NCBI GenBank assembly: GCA_026984385.1
Contig: JALSSH010000031.1
Coordinates: forward strand, 1-5,344
Origin: Ardenticatenia bacterium
GTDB taxonomy: Bacteria; Chloroflexota; Anaerolineae; Aggregatilineales; Aggregatilineaceae
Direction: 5' to 3'
Length of the DNA: 5,344 nucleotides
A program made the position numbers and the translations under genes. The notes beneath the pieces were generated by a model. The model did not search any database. It was not told where the DNA came from and was given only the letters and a program-made list of their open reading frames with translations. Shown here in pieces: positions 1-5,008 of the stretch. Within the stretch, counting starts at the first letter, position 1, and each line of letters begins with the position of its first letter.

Positions 1-1089
1 TGAATCGGCGAACTCGCGGATCACCATCCGATAAGCGCCGAAGGCGGGCCGCCGCGAGCCATCCGCGCGCACCAAGCCCCAAGGCTCGGTTTCGCCCGCG
101 ACGTAGTGATCGTCGTAGAGCCGATAGACCGCGAAGCGTTCCACGCCCGCCGCCAAGCTCAACGCCGCCGCCTGCACGAGGAAGTCCGCTTGCTGTGCCA
201 GCGTCACGCGGTAGGGCGGGTCGGGGGGCAGCTCGGCGAGCGGATCGCGGGAGGGGTGAGCGTTGCACTCGCCGACCCAAATCGGCTTGGCCTGCAAGCC
301 GTAATGCCAGAGAACGCCGCGCACTTGTGCGAGCATGTTCCAAAAGTCTTGCGTGTTGAAATAGCCGTGCACGGTCACCACGTCGAAGAAAAAGCCGTGC
401 GCGGCGGCCTCCGGATCGCGCGCCGCATACGCAAGCAGGCGCTCCAAGTACGGCTGGCGTCCGGCTACCACGTCCGGCCACCAAGCCATGCCCGCCAGAT
501 GGATCACCGCGTGCGGGTTGGCTTGCTTGGCCGCCAGATAGGCCACCTTGAGCATCTGGTAATATTCCGCCACGCCGCCGTCGAACTCGTACCAGGGCAA
601 ATCGCCCGGGCGCAGGTCCGGCTCGTTGAGCACAATCCAATGTGTGATGCCCCAGTGTTCGCCGTAATATGCCACCACCTTGTGCACGAACGCGGCCCAA
701 TAGTTGCGCGGATCGTCAAGCGGGTATTGCAAGCCGTGCGGCGGCAAACCGGGCAGTTCACCGTCCGAAGCCCAGCGCGGCGTGCTCTTGAGCAGCCCCA
801 CCACCTCACGACCGGCGTCGCGCGCCTCTTGCAACCACTGCTCGGGCACGGCGTCCGTGTTGAATTGCAGCGGGGAATAGGGTTGGAACTGTGCCCAGTC
901 AAAGACGATGCGCTCCCAGCCCACGCCCAGCTCGCGCGCGTCCTCGGGGCGGTAGTACGCTTCCACCACGCCGAAACGTGCCGAACGGGTGCTTTGCGCG
1001 GCGGCGATTTGCGGCAACAACGCCAGCGCGAGGGTCAGCGCAAGCCACAGGAGAAATAAGGCGCGTCTGCTTCTCGCTCTGCGCCTCAC
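1..1089 (-). CDS. Secreted clan GH-A glycoside hydrolase (GH39/GH5-like), C-terminus beyond window
   Basis: Probably a secreted retaining glycosidase acting on a plant or microbial polysaccharide; the substrate cannot be read from the sequence. The frame is open from a GTG at 1089 to base 1 (363 codons, no stop). Residues 1-31 form a clear signal peptide: an Arg-rich start, a Leu/Ala-rich core (about 11-25) and an Ala-x-Ala-like end near AAA-QS. Clan GH-A marks follow: WIVLNEPDL with the likely acid/base Glu156, VTVHGY (237-243), and PIWVGE with the likely nucleophile Glu274, 118 residues later. WGLVRADGSRRPAFGAYR (337-354) resembles the last barrel strand of such enzymes, so the catalytic domain looks nearly complete and the part beyond the edge may be a short tail or an accessory domain. 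The GTG overlaps the recJ TGA (GTGA) with only a weak ribosome binding site, which suggests translational coupling. The exact GH family is uncertain. Confidence 0.82.
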   Translation of the reverse strand, partial: MRRRARSRRALFLLWLALTLALALLPQIAAAQSTRSARFGVVEAYYRPEDARELGVGWERIVFDWAQFQPYSPLQFNTDAVPEQWLQEARDAGREVVGLLKSTPRWASDGELPGLPPHGLQYPLDDPRNYWAAFVHKVVAYYGEHWGITHWIVLNEPDLRPGDLPWYEFDGGVAEYYQMLKVAYLAAKQANPHAVIHLAGMAWWPDVVAGRQPYLERLLAYAARDPEAAAHGFFFDVVTVHGYFNTQDFWNMLAQVRGVLWHYGLQAKPIWVGECNAHPSRDPLAELPPDPPYRVTLAQQADFLVQAAALSLAAGVERFAVYRLYDDHYVAGETEPWGLVRADGSRRPAFGAYRMVIREFADS

Positions 1090-2843
1090 TCGCCGTGTTC
1101 CGCCAGACGTAAGTCTTGCACGTTCATCTGCAAACGCGGATGGCCGTTCCACTCGTTGACCTCCAGGCGGTGTACCACGTCTATATACGATGGCATCTGC
1201 TCGGCCCAGTGCCCCAAGTTGAACGCGATGGCGTCAATGGTTGCCCCTGCGCCGGAGAGCTTCAGCCGCAAATGGCGCTTGTCACGCCCCACGCGGCGAA
1301 AGCCCAGCACGCGCACCTCGCGCGTCAACAGCAACGGCGGCGGATTGCCCGCGCCGGTCGGTTCTAGACGGCGTAACTCGCGCGCCAGCGCCATCGTCAG
1401 CTCGTCGAACGGTACTTCTGCGTCCACGTGCAAGGTGGGGCGCAAATCTTCGCCTTCCAGCGCCTGTTTCGCCAACGTCAGCAAGCGCGTCCGCAGCGCG
1501 GGGACGTTCTCATTCGGCACGGTAAACCCTGCCGCTTGCGCGTGTCCCCCGTGCCGCGTGAGCAGGTCGGCGCAGCGGTCCAACGCGCGCGTGATGTTGA
1601 ACTCCGGAATGCTGCGGCACGACCCGCGCGACGTTTCCTCGCTTTGCTCAAGCACGACCACCGGCAAGTAAAATTCCTCGCACAGCCGCCCCGCGACCAG
1701 GCCCACGATGCCCGCCTGAAAATCCCCGCCCACCGCGAAGATCAGCGGAGCGTCACCGTCACGCGCCCGCACCTCGGCCCGTGCTTGCTCGACGGCGTGC
1801 AGCGTCTTTTCCTGCCGATCGATGTTGAGCACATGCAATTGCTGCGCCAATTGCCCTGCTTCCGGCATAGAAGCGCGCAACAGCCTGTAGGCGATCATCG
1901 CGCTCGCCAAGCGTCCGGCGGCGTTGATGCGCGGCCCCAGCGTAAAGCCGATGCTGGTGGTGTTGATCTTCCCCGGCTCGACGTGCGCCACCTGCATCAG
2001 CTCGTAAATGCCCGGGCGCTGGGCGCGGTTAAGCACACGCAATCCGCGCCGCACCAGTTCGCGGTTTTCCAGCCGATTGAGCGGCGCGAGGTCGGCCACC
2101 GTGCCCAGCGCCACCAAGTCCAGCAAATCGGCCAGCTCAAGATTGGGATGGTAGCGGGACTGTTGGGTTTCGGCGCGGAAAAGCGCTTCGGCCAGTTTGT
2201 AAGCCACGCCCACCCCCGCCAACATATCCTCCGGATAGCCCCTCCGGCCTTCTTCCAACGCCAAGCGCGCGTCCACTTTGGGGTTGACAACGGCCCGCGC
2301 GGGCGGCAGCTCGTCCCCCACCGAGTGGTGATCGGTGACGATCACGTCCAGCCCCAGCGTGCGCCCATAGGCCACTTCCTCCACCGAGCGGATGCCGCAG
2401 TCCACCGTGATCACCAAACGCACGCCCGCCTCGTGCAGCTTGCGCAGTGCCTCAACGTTCAGCCCGTAGCCCTCTTCGATGCGGTGGGGAATGTAGGGTT
2501 GCACGCGCGCGCCGAGCACCTCCAGCGTCTGGGTCAGCAGCGCGGTGCTGGTCACGCCGTCCGCGTCGAAGTCGCCGTAAACGACGATCAGCTCCCCGCG
2601 CTTGATCGCGTGACGGATGCGCGCAACGGCTGCGCTCATATCGTGCATGGTGAAGGGGTTGTGCAGCGCCGCTTCGCTCCCCTCTAAGAAAATGCGCGCC
2701 TTTTCGGACGTTTCCTGCCCGCGATTGTAGAGCACCTGCGCCATCACCGGGTGGTACGCGCGCAGGCGCTCGGTGACTTCGGGGGGCGCGGGTGGGGCGA
2801 TGTGCCAGCGTTTGGGTGCGGAAGCCGGAAAATGTTTGCTCAC
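1086..2843 (-). CDS. recJ: Single-stranded-DNA-specific exonuclease RecJ
   Basis: RecJ degrades single-stranded DNA 5' to 3' with Mn2+ or Mg2+ in the cytoplasm, serving RecFOR recombination, mismatch repair and base excision repair. The 585-residue product is close to the E. coli length. DHH phosphoesterase motifs are intact: VVYGDFDADG (87-96), VITVDCG (144-150), VTDHHS (169-174) and GTVADLAPL (247-255). GFTLGPRINAAGR (299-311) is followed by the DHHA1 domain with RHGGHAQAAGF (430-440), then LEPTGAGNPPP (493-502) and the C-terminal OB-fold region. The frame continues upstream to an ATG at 3011, but that extension is low-complexity Arg/Gly/Ala translated from the hairpin-rich gap. I chose the GTG at 2843 because a strong AGAGGAG lies 7 bases upstream and KRWHIAPPAP follows soon after, as in RecJ N-termini. 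An in-frame ATG at 2876 has no comparable site. The TGA overlaps the GTG of the downstream glycoside hydrolase. Confidence 0.96.
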   Translation of the reverse strand: MSKHFPASAPKRWHIAPPAPPEVTERLRAYHPVMAQVLYNRGQETSEKARIFLEGSEAALHNPFTMHDMSAAVARIRHAIKRGELIVVYGDFDADGVTSTALLTQTLEVLGARVQPYIPHRIEEGYGLNVEALRKLHEAGVRLVITVDCGIRSVEEVAYGRTLGLDVIVTDHHSVGDELPPARAVVNPKVDARLALEEGRRGYPEDMLAGVGVAYKLAEALFRAETQQSRYHPNLELADLLDLVALGTVADLAPLNRLENRELVRRGLRVLNRAQRPGIYELMQVAHVEPGKINTTSIGFTLGPRINAAGRLASAMIAYRLLRASMPEAGQLAQQLHVLNIDRQEKTLHAVEQARAEVRARDGDAPLIFAVGGDFQAGIVGLVAGRLCEEFYLPVVVLEQSEETSRGSCRSIPEFNITRALDRCADLLTRHGGHAQAAGFTVPNENVPALRTRLLTLAKQALEGEDLRPTLHVDAEVPFDELTMALARELRRLEPTGAGNPPPLLLTREVRVLGFRRVGRDKRHLRLKLSGAGATIDAIAFNLGHWAEQMPSYIDVVHRLEVNEWNGHPRLQMNVQDLRLAEHGE

Positions 2844-2850
2844 GGGGCTG

Positions 2851-2857
2851 CTCCTCT
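2851..2857 (-). promoter_or_regulatory. Ribosome binding site of recJ
   Basis: Read on the minus strand this is AGAGGAG, 7 bases before the GTG at 2843. It is the only strong Shine-Dalgarno match near any candidate start of the recJ frame, so it decides the start in favour of GTG over the upstream ATGs. Confidence 0.8.
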
Positions 2858-2866
2858 GAGCGCTCG

Positions 2867-2895
2867 ATGGTAACATGCGCTCCAGGATCGGGCAA
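2867..2895 (-). promoter_or_regulatory. Candidate sigma-70-type promoter for recJ
   Basis: On the minus strand, TTGCCC (2895-2890, 4 of 6 matches to TTGACA) is separated by exactly 17 bases from TACCAT (2872-2867, 4 of 6 matches to TATAAT). A TG at 2875-2874 makes it an extended -10. Transcription would begin near 2860, giving a leader of about 17 bases that still contains the ribosome binding site. This geometry also argues against the ATG at 2876 as the recJ start. The boxes are imperfect, so this is a prediction. Confidence 0.4.
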
Positions 2896-2948
2896 AAGCG
2901 CGCCGAGCGCTGCGTGTGTGGTGCGAGGGCTTCGCCCCCGCGCCCCCA

Positions 2949-2969
2949 GCAGGGGCGCTCCGCCCCTGC
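2949..2969. repeat. Perfect 9-bp inverted repeat with 3-base loop
   Basis: The arm GCAGGGGCG (2949-2957) pairs perfectly with CGCCCCTGC (2961-2969) around the loop CTC. A run of eight C follows at once (2971-2978). There is no T-run on either strand, so a rho-independent terminator is unlikely. Its 9-bp stem and pyrimidine triloop match the design of the hairpin at 3084-3104. Confidence 0.8.
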
Positions 2970-3051
2970 ACCCCCCCCGCGAGCCGCGCTCCCGCGCGCC
3001 TCGCGGAGCACACGCTCGCCGGCGGCCCGACGTTTGCGGCGATCGCGCGTT

Positions 3052-3124
3052 GGGCGCGCCGCCCGTGCGCCATTCGGCGCACCACGCGCGGCTCTGCCGC
3101 GCGTCAGCCGCGCGGAGCGCGGCT
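3052..3124. repeat. Chain of four perfect hairpins packed end to end
   Basis: Four perfect inverted repeats are almost contiguous. The first is GGGCG/CGCCC (3052-3064, loop CGC). It abuts GTGCGCC/GGCGCAC (3065-3082, loop ATTC). After one C comes ACGCGCGGC/GCCGCGCGT (3084-3104, loop TCT). After another C comes AGCCGCGC/GCGCGGCT (3106-3124, loop GGA). Stems are 5, 7, 9 and 8 bp, so 71 of 73 bases lie in hairpins. The arms differ in sequence, so this is repeated structure and not a tandem copy of one unit. It could be degenerate REP/BIME-type palindromes, a structured RNA, or chance in very GC-rich DNA, which seems the least likely. Confidence 0.75.
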
Positions 3125-3256
3125 AGGCGGCGCGCCCCCGACGGCGGACGCTCAACGGCGGCGGGCGTTCCCCGACCGCCCGGGGGCTGGGCTGTGCCCC
3201 ATTCGCCCAACTGTTCCCGCCTTTTCCCTGACGCTTTCGCCCCCCTTGGCCGCGCT

Positions 3257-3265
3257 TGCTATAAT
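3257..3265 (+). promoter_or_regulatory. Extended -10 promoter of the FHA operon, probably leaderless
   Basis: TGCTATAAT is a perfect TATAAT (3260-3265) preceded by the TGn extension. No convincing -35 box lies at the usual distance (TTCGCC at 18 bases is poor), which is typical of extended -10 promoters. Only 7 bases separate the box from the ATG at 3273, so transcription should begin at or beside the A of the start codon. That would give an mRNA with no leader and no ribosome binding site. It is the best promoter match in the window. Confidence 0.65.
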
Positions 3266-3272
3266 CGGCGGC

Positions 3273-4067
3273 ATGGAACACAACCGCTTTTCCCAGTTTG
3301 AGGAGCGCATCCAAGCGCTGATCGAGGGTGGCTTTGCGCGGCTTTTCGCCGGACGCCTCCAGCCGCGCGAGGTGGCGCTCCGTTTGGCGCGCGCGATGGA
3401 AGACAACGCCGACTTGAACGATCTTGGCGTGCTTTGTGCGCCCAATCGTTACGTCGTGCGGCTGAACCCCGCCGATCACGCCGCGCTGCTTGCCGCACAA
3501 CCGGACGTCGCCGCCGCGCTTTCCCGTCACCTGGTAACGCTGGCCGTCGAAAGCGATCTGCACCTGGACGCCGCGCCGGAAGTGGTACTGTTGCCCGACC
3601 CCGCCATTGCGCCGCGTGGTGTGGGCGTGCAAGCCGCCTACACGGAAAACACGCGCCAAACTACGCAGATGATGCCCGTCCAGCACACCGCCCATACGCC
3701 TTCTCCGCCCAAGTTGCCCCAAGCCTATCTGGTGTTAGACGGCAGCCGCTATGTCCCGCTGACCCGCTCGGTGATCACGGTTGGGCGGCGGCGGGACAAC
3801 TTCATCGTGCTAGACGACGCGCGCGTCAGTCGTCAGCATTGCCAACTGCGCTATCGCATGGGCCAATTTGTGCTCTATGACCTGGGCAGCAAGGGCGGCA
3901 CGTTTGTGAACGGCGAGCGCGTGACCGAGTGTGCCTTGCGCTCCGGCGACGTGCTTTCGCTGGCGGGCGTGCAAATGGTTTACGTGCAAGACGACAGCAC
4001 CAACACCCCCCGCGCCACCGACGGGGATACGCGGATGGATATGCCGCCCGTCGGAGATGTGCCGTGA
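3273..4067 (+). CDS. FhaA-like protein: DUF3662-type N-terminus plus C-terminal FHA domain
   Basis: Likely a cytoplasmic phosphothreonine-binding adaptor of Ser/Thr kinase signalling. The family model is mycobacterial FhaA, which acts in cell-wall control; the partner here is unknown. The 264 residues divide into an FhaA N-terminal-type domain (about 1-115; FEERIQALIEGGFARLFAGRLQPREVALRLARAM-like start), a Thr-, Gln- and Pro-containing linker (about 116-148) and an FHA domain (about 150-240). FHA marks are VGRRRDNFIVL (170-180), VSRQHCQL (185-192) and GGTFVNG (208-214). The usual SNGT reads SKGGT, so the conserved backbone-contacting Asn is Gly208. No signal peptide or membrane segment is seen. 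The ATG at 3273 is preferred because a perfect promoter ends 7 bases before it; the frame's extension to 2916 is low-complexity. The TGA overlaps the GTG of the next FHA gene, so this is the first gene of an operon. Confidence 0.88.
   Translation: MEHNRFSQFEERIQALIEGGFARLFAGRLQPREVALRLARAMEDNADLNDLGVLCAPNRYVVRLNPADHAALLAAQPDVAAALSRHLVTLAVESDLHLDAAPEVVLLPDPAIAPRGVGVQAAYTENTRQTTQMMPVQHTAHTPSPPKLPQAYLVLDGSRYVPLTRSVITVGRRRDNFIVLDDARVSRQHCQLRYRMGQFVLYDLGSKGGTFVNGERVTECALRSGDVLSLAGVQMVYVQDDSTNTPRATDGDTRMDMPPVGDVP
4053..4056 (+). promoter_or_regulatory. Ribosome binding site of the second FHA gene
   Basis: GGAG lies 7 bases before the GTG at 4064, inside the last codons of the preceding gene. It supports the GTG that overlaps the upstream stop codon. 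The next codons offer no alternative start (the valine two codons on is GTC). Confidence 0.65.
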
Positions 4068-4501
4068 GTGTCGAATGGGTGTTGCTGGCTTTGCGGATTG
4101 GCTCGGCGGGGGCGCTGTTGGCGTTTTTGGGCGCGCTTTTTTGGTTGCTGTGGCGAGACTTCCGCGCTGTGACGCGCGCGAACGTTGCCGAACGGCGCGG
4201 GCGGCTGGTGGTTGTGGCGGTGGAAGGGGACGAGTTGGCCGCGCTGCGCGGGGCGAGCTGGCCGCTGTTGCCGCTCACCACGCTGGGACGTGCGCCGACC
4301 AACACCATCGTATTGGAGGACGCCTTTTGCAGCTTGGAACACGCGCAAATCGTTTGGCGCGGCGGGCAATGGTGGCTGGAAGATCGCCGTAGCAGCAACG
4401 GTACGCGGCTCAACGATGAGCCGATCCGCGAGCCGGTGGTCGTCTCCTCCGGCGACGTGATCGGCGTCGGGCGCGTGCAACTACGCATTGAGCTGGACTG
4501 A
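4064..4501 (+). CDS. Membrane-anchored FHA-domain protein (FhaB/FipA-like)
   Basis: A small phosphothreonine-reading protein of 145 residues held in the inner membrane. Residues about 5-30 form one hydrophobic helix ending in LFWLLWRDF; basic residues follow (R31, R34, R38, R45, R47), so the C-terminal FHA domain should face the cytoplasm. The FHA domain spans about 48-143: LGRAPTNTIVLED (74-86) with the pThr-contacting Arg76, CSLEHAQI (89-96) with the Ser-x-x-His pair, and SSNGTRLND (110-118) with the canonical Asn112. The key binding residues are therefore intact, unlike in the upstream partner. Length and layout match mycobacterial FhaB/FipA, whose gene is likewise next to fhaA in a cell-division and wall operon. 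The GTG overlaps the previous TGA (GTGA) and has its own GGAG, so coupled translation and near-equal output with the first FHA protein are likely. Confidence 0.87.
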   Translation: MSVEWVLLALRIGSAGALLAFLGALFWLLWRDFRAVTRANVAERRGRLVVVAVEGDELAALRGASWPLLPLTTLGRAPTNTIVLEDAFCSLEHAQIVWRGGQWWLEDRRSSNGTRLNDEPIREPVVVSSGDVIGVGRVQLRIELD

Positions 4502-4520
4502 GCACATGATCCACACGAAG

Positions 4521-4526
4521 AGGAGG
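4521..4526 (+). promoter_or_regulatory. Ribosome binding site deciding the acetyltransferase start
   Basis: AGGAGG, within GAGGAGGGG, lies 9 bases before a TTG at 4536. No comparable site precedes the in-frame ATG at 4506 or the ATG at 4488. An ATG start would also place this strong site inside the coding region. It therefore favours TTG. Confidence 0.6.
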
Positions 4527-4535
4527 GGTGCCGCT

Positions 4536-5006
4536 TTGGACACAGAACCACAAATCACCATTCGCCCGTTCACGCCCGCCGACATGCTCGGCGTGGCGGA
4601 GATCGAGCGGGCCGTTTTTGACAGCGCGGGCTATCATCCGCTTTTCATCCGCCAATTTTACGACCTTTTCCCCTCGCTGATCTGGGTGGCGTGGGACGCG
4701 GAAGAAAGGCGCGTCGCGGGACATATTTTTGGCGGCATTGCGCAAGACGGCGAGGTCGGCTGGATACTCAACTTCGCGGTGCTGGCGCGCTATCGGCGTA
4801 TGGGGCTGGGGCGGCGCTTGCTGGAGCGGTTGATCGCGGAGTTGTTGGCGACGGGCGTCTCGCGGGTTCAGATCACCGCCGAGGTGGAAAACGAGGGCGC
4901 GATCCGTCTTTATGAGCGCGTGGGCTTTCGGCGGATCGGCGTGGGCGAAAATTATTACGGCGACGGCGCAGACCGCGCCATTTTCGAGTATCGAGCGGAG
5001 GATTAG
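4536..5006 (+). CDS. GNAT-family N-acetyltransferase, RimI-like
   Basis: Transfers an acetyl group from acetyl-CoA to an amine. The fold is closest in look to RimI, which acetylates the N-terminal alanine of ribosomal protein S18, but the substrate here cannot be assigned. With the TTG start the product is 156 residues, a usual single-domain GNAT length. It begins with ITIRPFTPADMLGVAEIE (7-24), a standard first strand and helix. Motif A, the acetyl-CoA pyrophosphate loop, is RRMGLGRRLL (87-96). Motif B is VENEGAIRLYERVGF (117-131) with Asn119, Tyr126 and the Gly-Phe pair, followed by GVGENYYGDGADRAIFEY (135-152), reminiscent of the RimI C-terminus. The in-frame ATG at 4506 would add ten residues (MIHTKRRGAA) with no family likeness. 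The gene starts 34 bases after the FHA pair and ends 2 bases before the dehydrogenase, so it is probably in the same operon. Confidence 0.88.
   Translation: MDTEPQITIRPFTPADMLGVAEIERAVFDSAGYHPLFIRQFYDLFPSLIWVAWDAEERRVAGHIFGGIAQDGEVGWILNFAVLARYRRMGLGRRLLERLIAELLATGVSRVQITAEVENEGAIRLYERVGFRRIGVGENYYGDGADRAIFEYRAED
4997..5002 (+). promoter_or_regulatory. Ribosome binding site of the dehydrogenase gene
   Basis: GGAGGA overlaps the last codons of the acetyltransferase gene and lies 6 bases before the ATG at 5009, supporting that start and continuous translation of the two genes. Confidence 0.75.
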
Positions 5007-5008
5007 GC

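Larger units (their letters stand above)
2896..3236. other. Intergenic hairpin-rich spacer without a credible gene
   Basis: This GC-rich stretch lies between the two predicted divergent promoters. Reading frames cross it, but their translations are Arg/Ala/Pro/Gly low complexity with no recognisable domain, so I call no gene. It is dominated by short inverted repeats. An imperfect hairpin with core GGGC-TTC-GCCC sits at 2927-2937. A perfect one is at 2949-2969 and a run of eight C at 2971-2978. A nested one spans 2978-3005 (CGCGAG pairing with CTCGCG). A dense chain covers 3052-3124, and a weak one 3183-3200 (GGGGC pairing with GCCCC). Two AscI-type palindromes GGCGCGCC occur at 3053 and 3129. 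None is followed by a T-run, so they do not look like intrinsic terminators, and both neighbouring genes start here and do not end here. Confidence 0.7.

Noticed and set aside
106..1059. Long plus-strand reading frame of 317 codons opposite the glycoside hydrolase
   Set aside because: Its Arg/His-rich translation shows no domain, while the opposite strand encodes a signal peptide and complete GH-A catalytic motifs. It is an antisense shadow of GC-rich coding DNA.
1428..2687. Plus-strand reading frame of 419 codons opposite recJ
   Set aside because: It lies wholly within recJ and its translation is Gln/His/Arg-rich with no family likeness. All RecJ motifs are intact on the other strand.
2949..2978. 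Hairpin plus C-run considered as an intrinsic terminator
   Set aside because: There is no T-run on either strand, and both neighbouring genes begin here, so nothing is expected to terminate.
2844..3011. N-terminal extension of RecJ to the ATG at 3011
   Set aside because: The extra 56 residues are low complexity from the hairpin region, and the ribosome binding site at 2851-2857 supports the GTG at 2843.
3039..3046. GCGATCGC octamer, the sequence of the cyanobacterial HIP1 repeat
   Set aside because: I saw it as a notable motif only at this site, and the gene content does not suggest a cyanobacterium. One palindromic octamer in GC-rich DNA is not evidence.
2896..3236. CRISPR array or tandem direct repeats in the hairpin block
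   Set aside because: The hairpins have different arm sequences and no regular spacer length; no repeat unit recurs.
2916..3272. Extension of the FhaA-like protein to the ATG at 2916
   Set aside because: The added 119 residues are Ala/Arg/Pro low complexity and would cross the perfect extended -10 box at 3257-3265.
3826..4551. Minus-strand frame of 241 codons opposite the FHA genes
   Set aside because: Ser/Arg/Pro-rich translation with no domain, opposite two clear FHA proteins.
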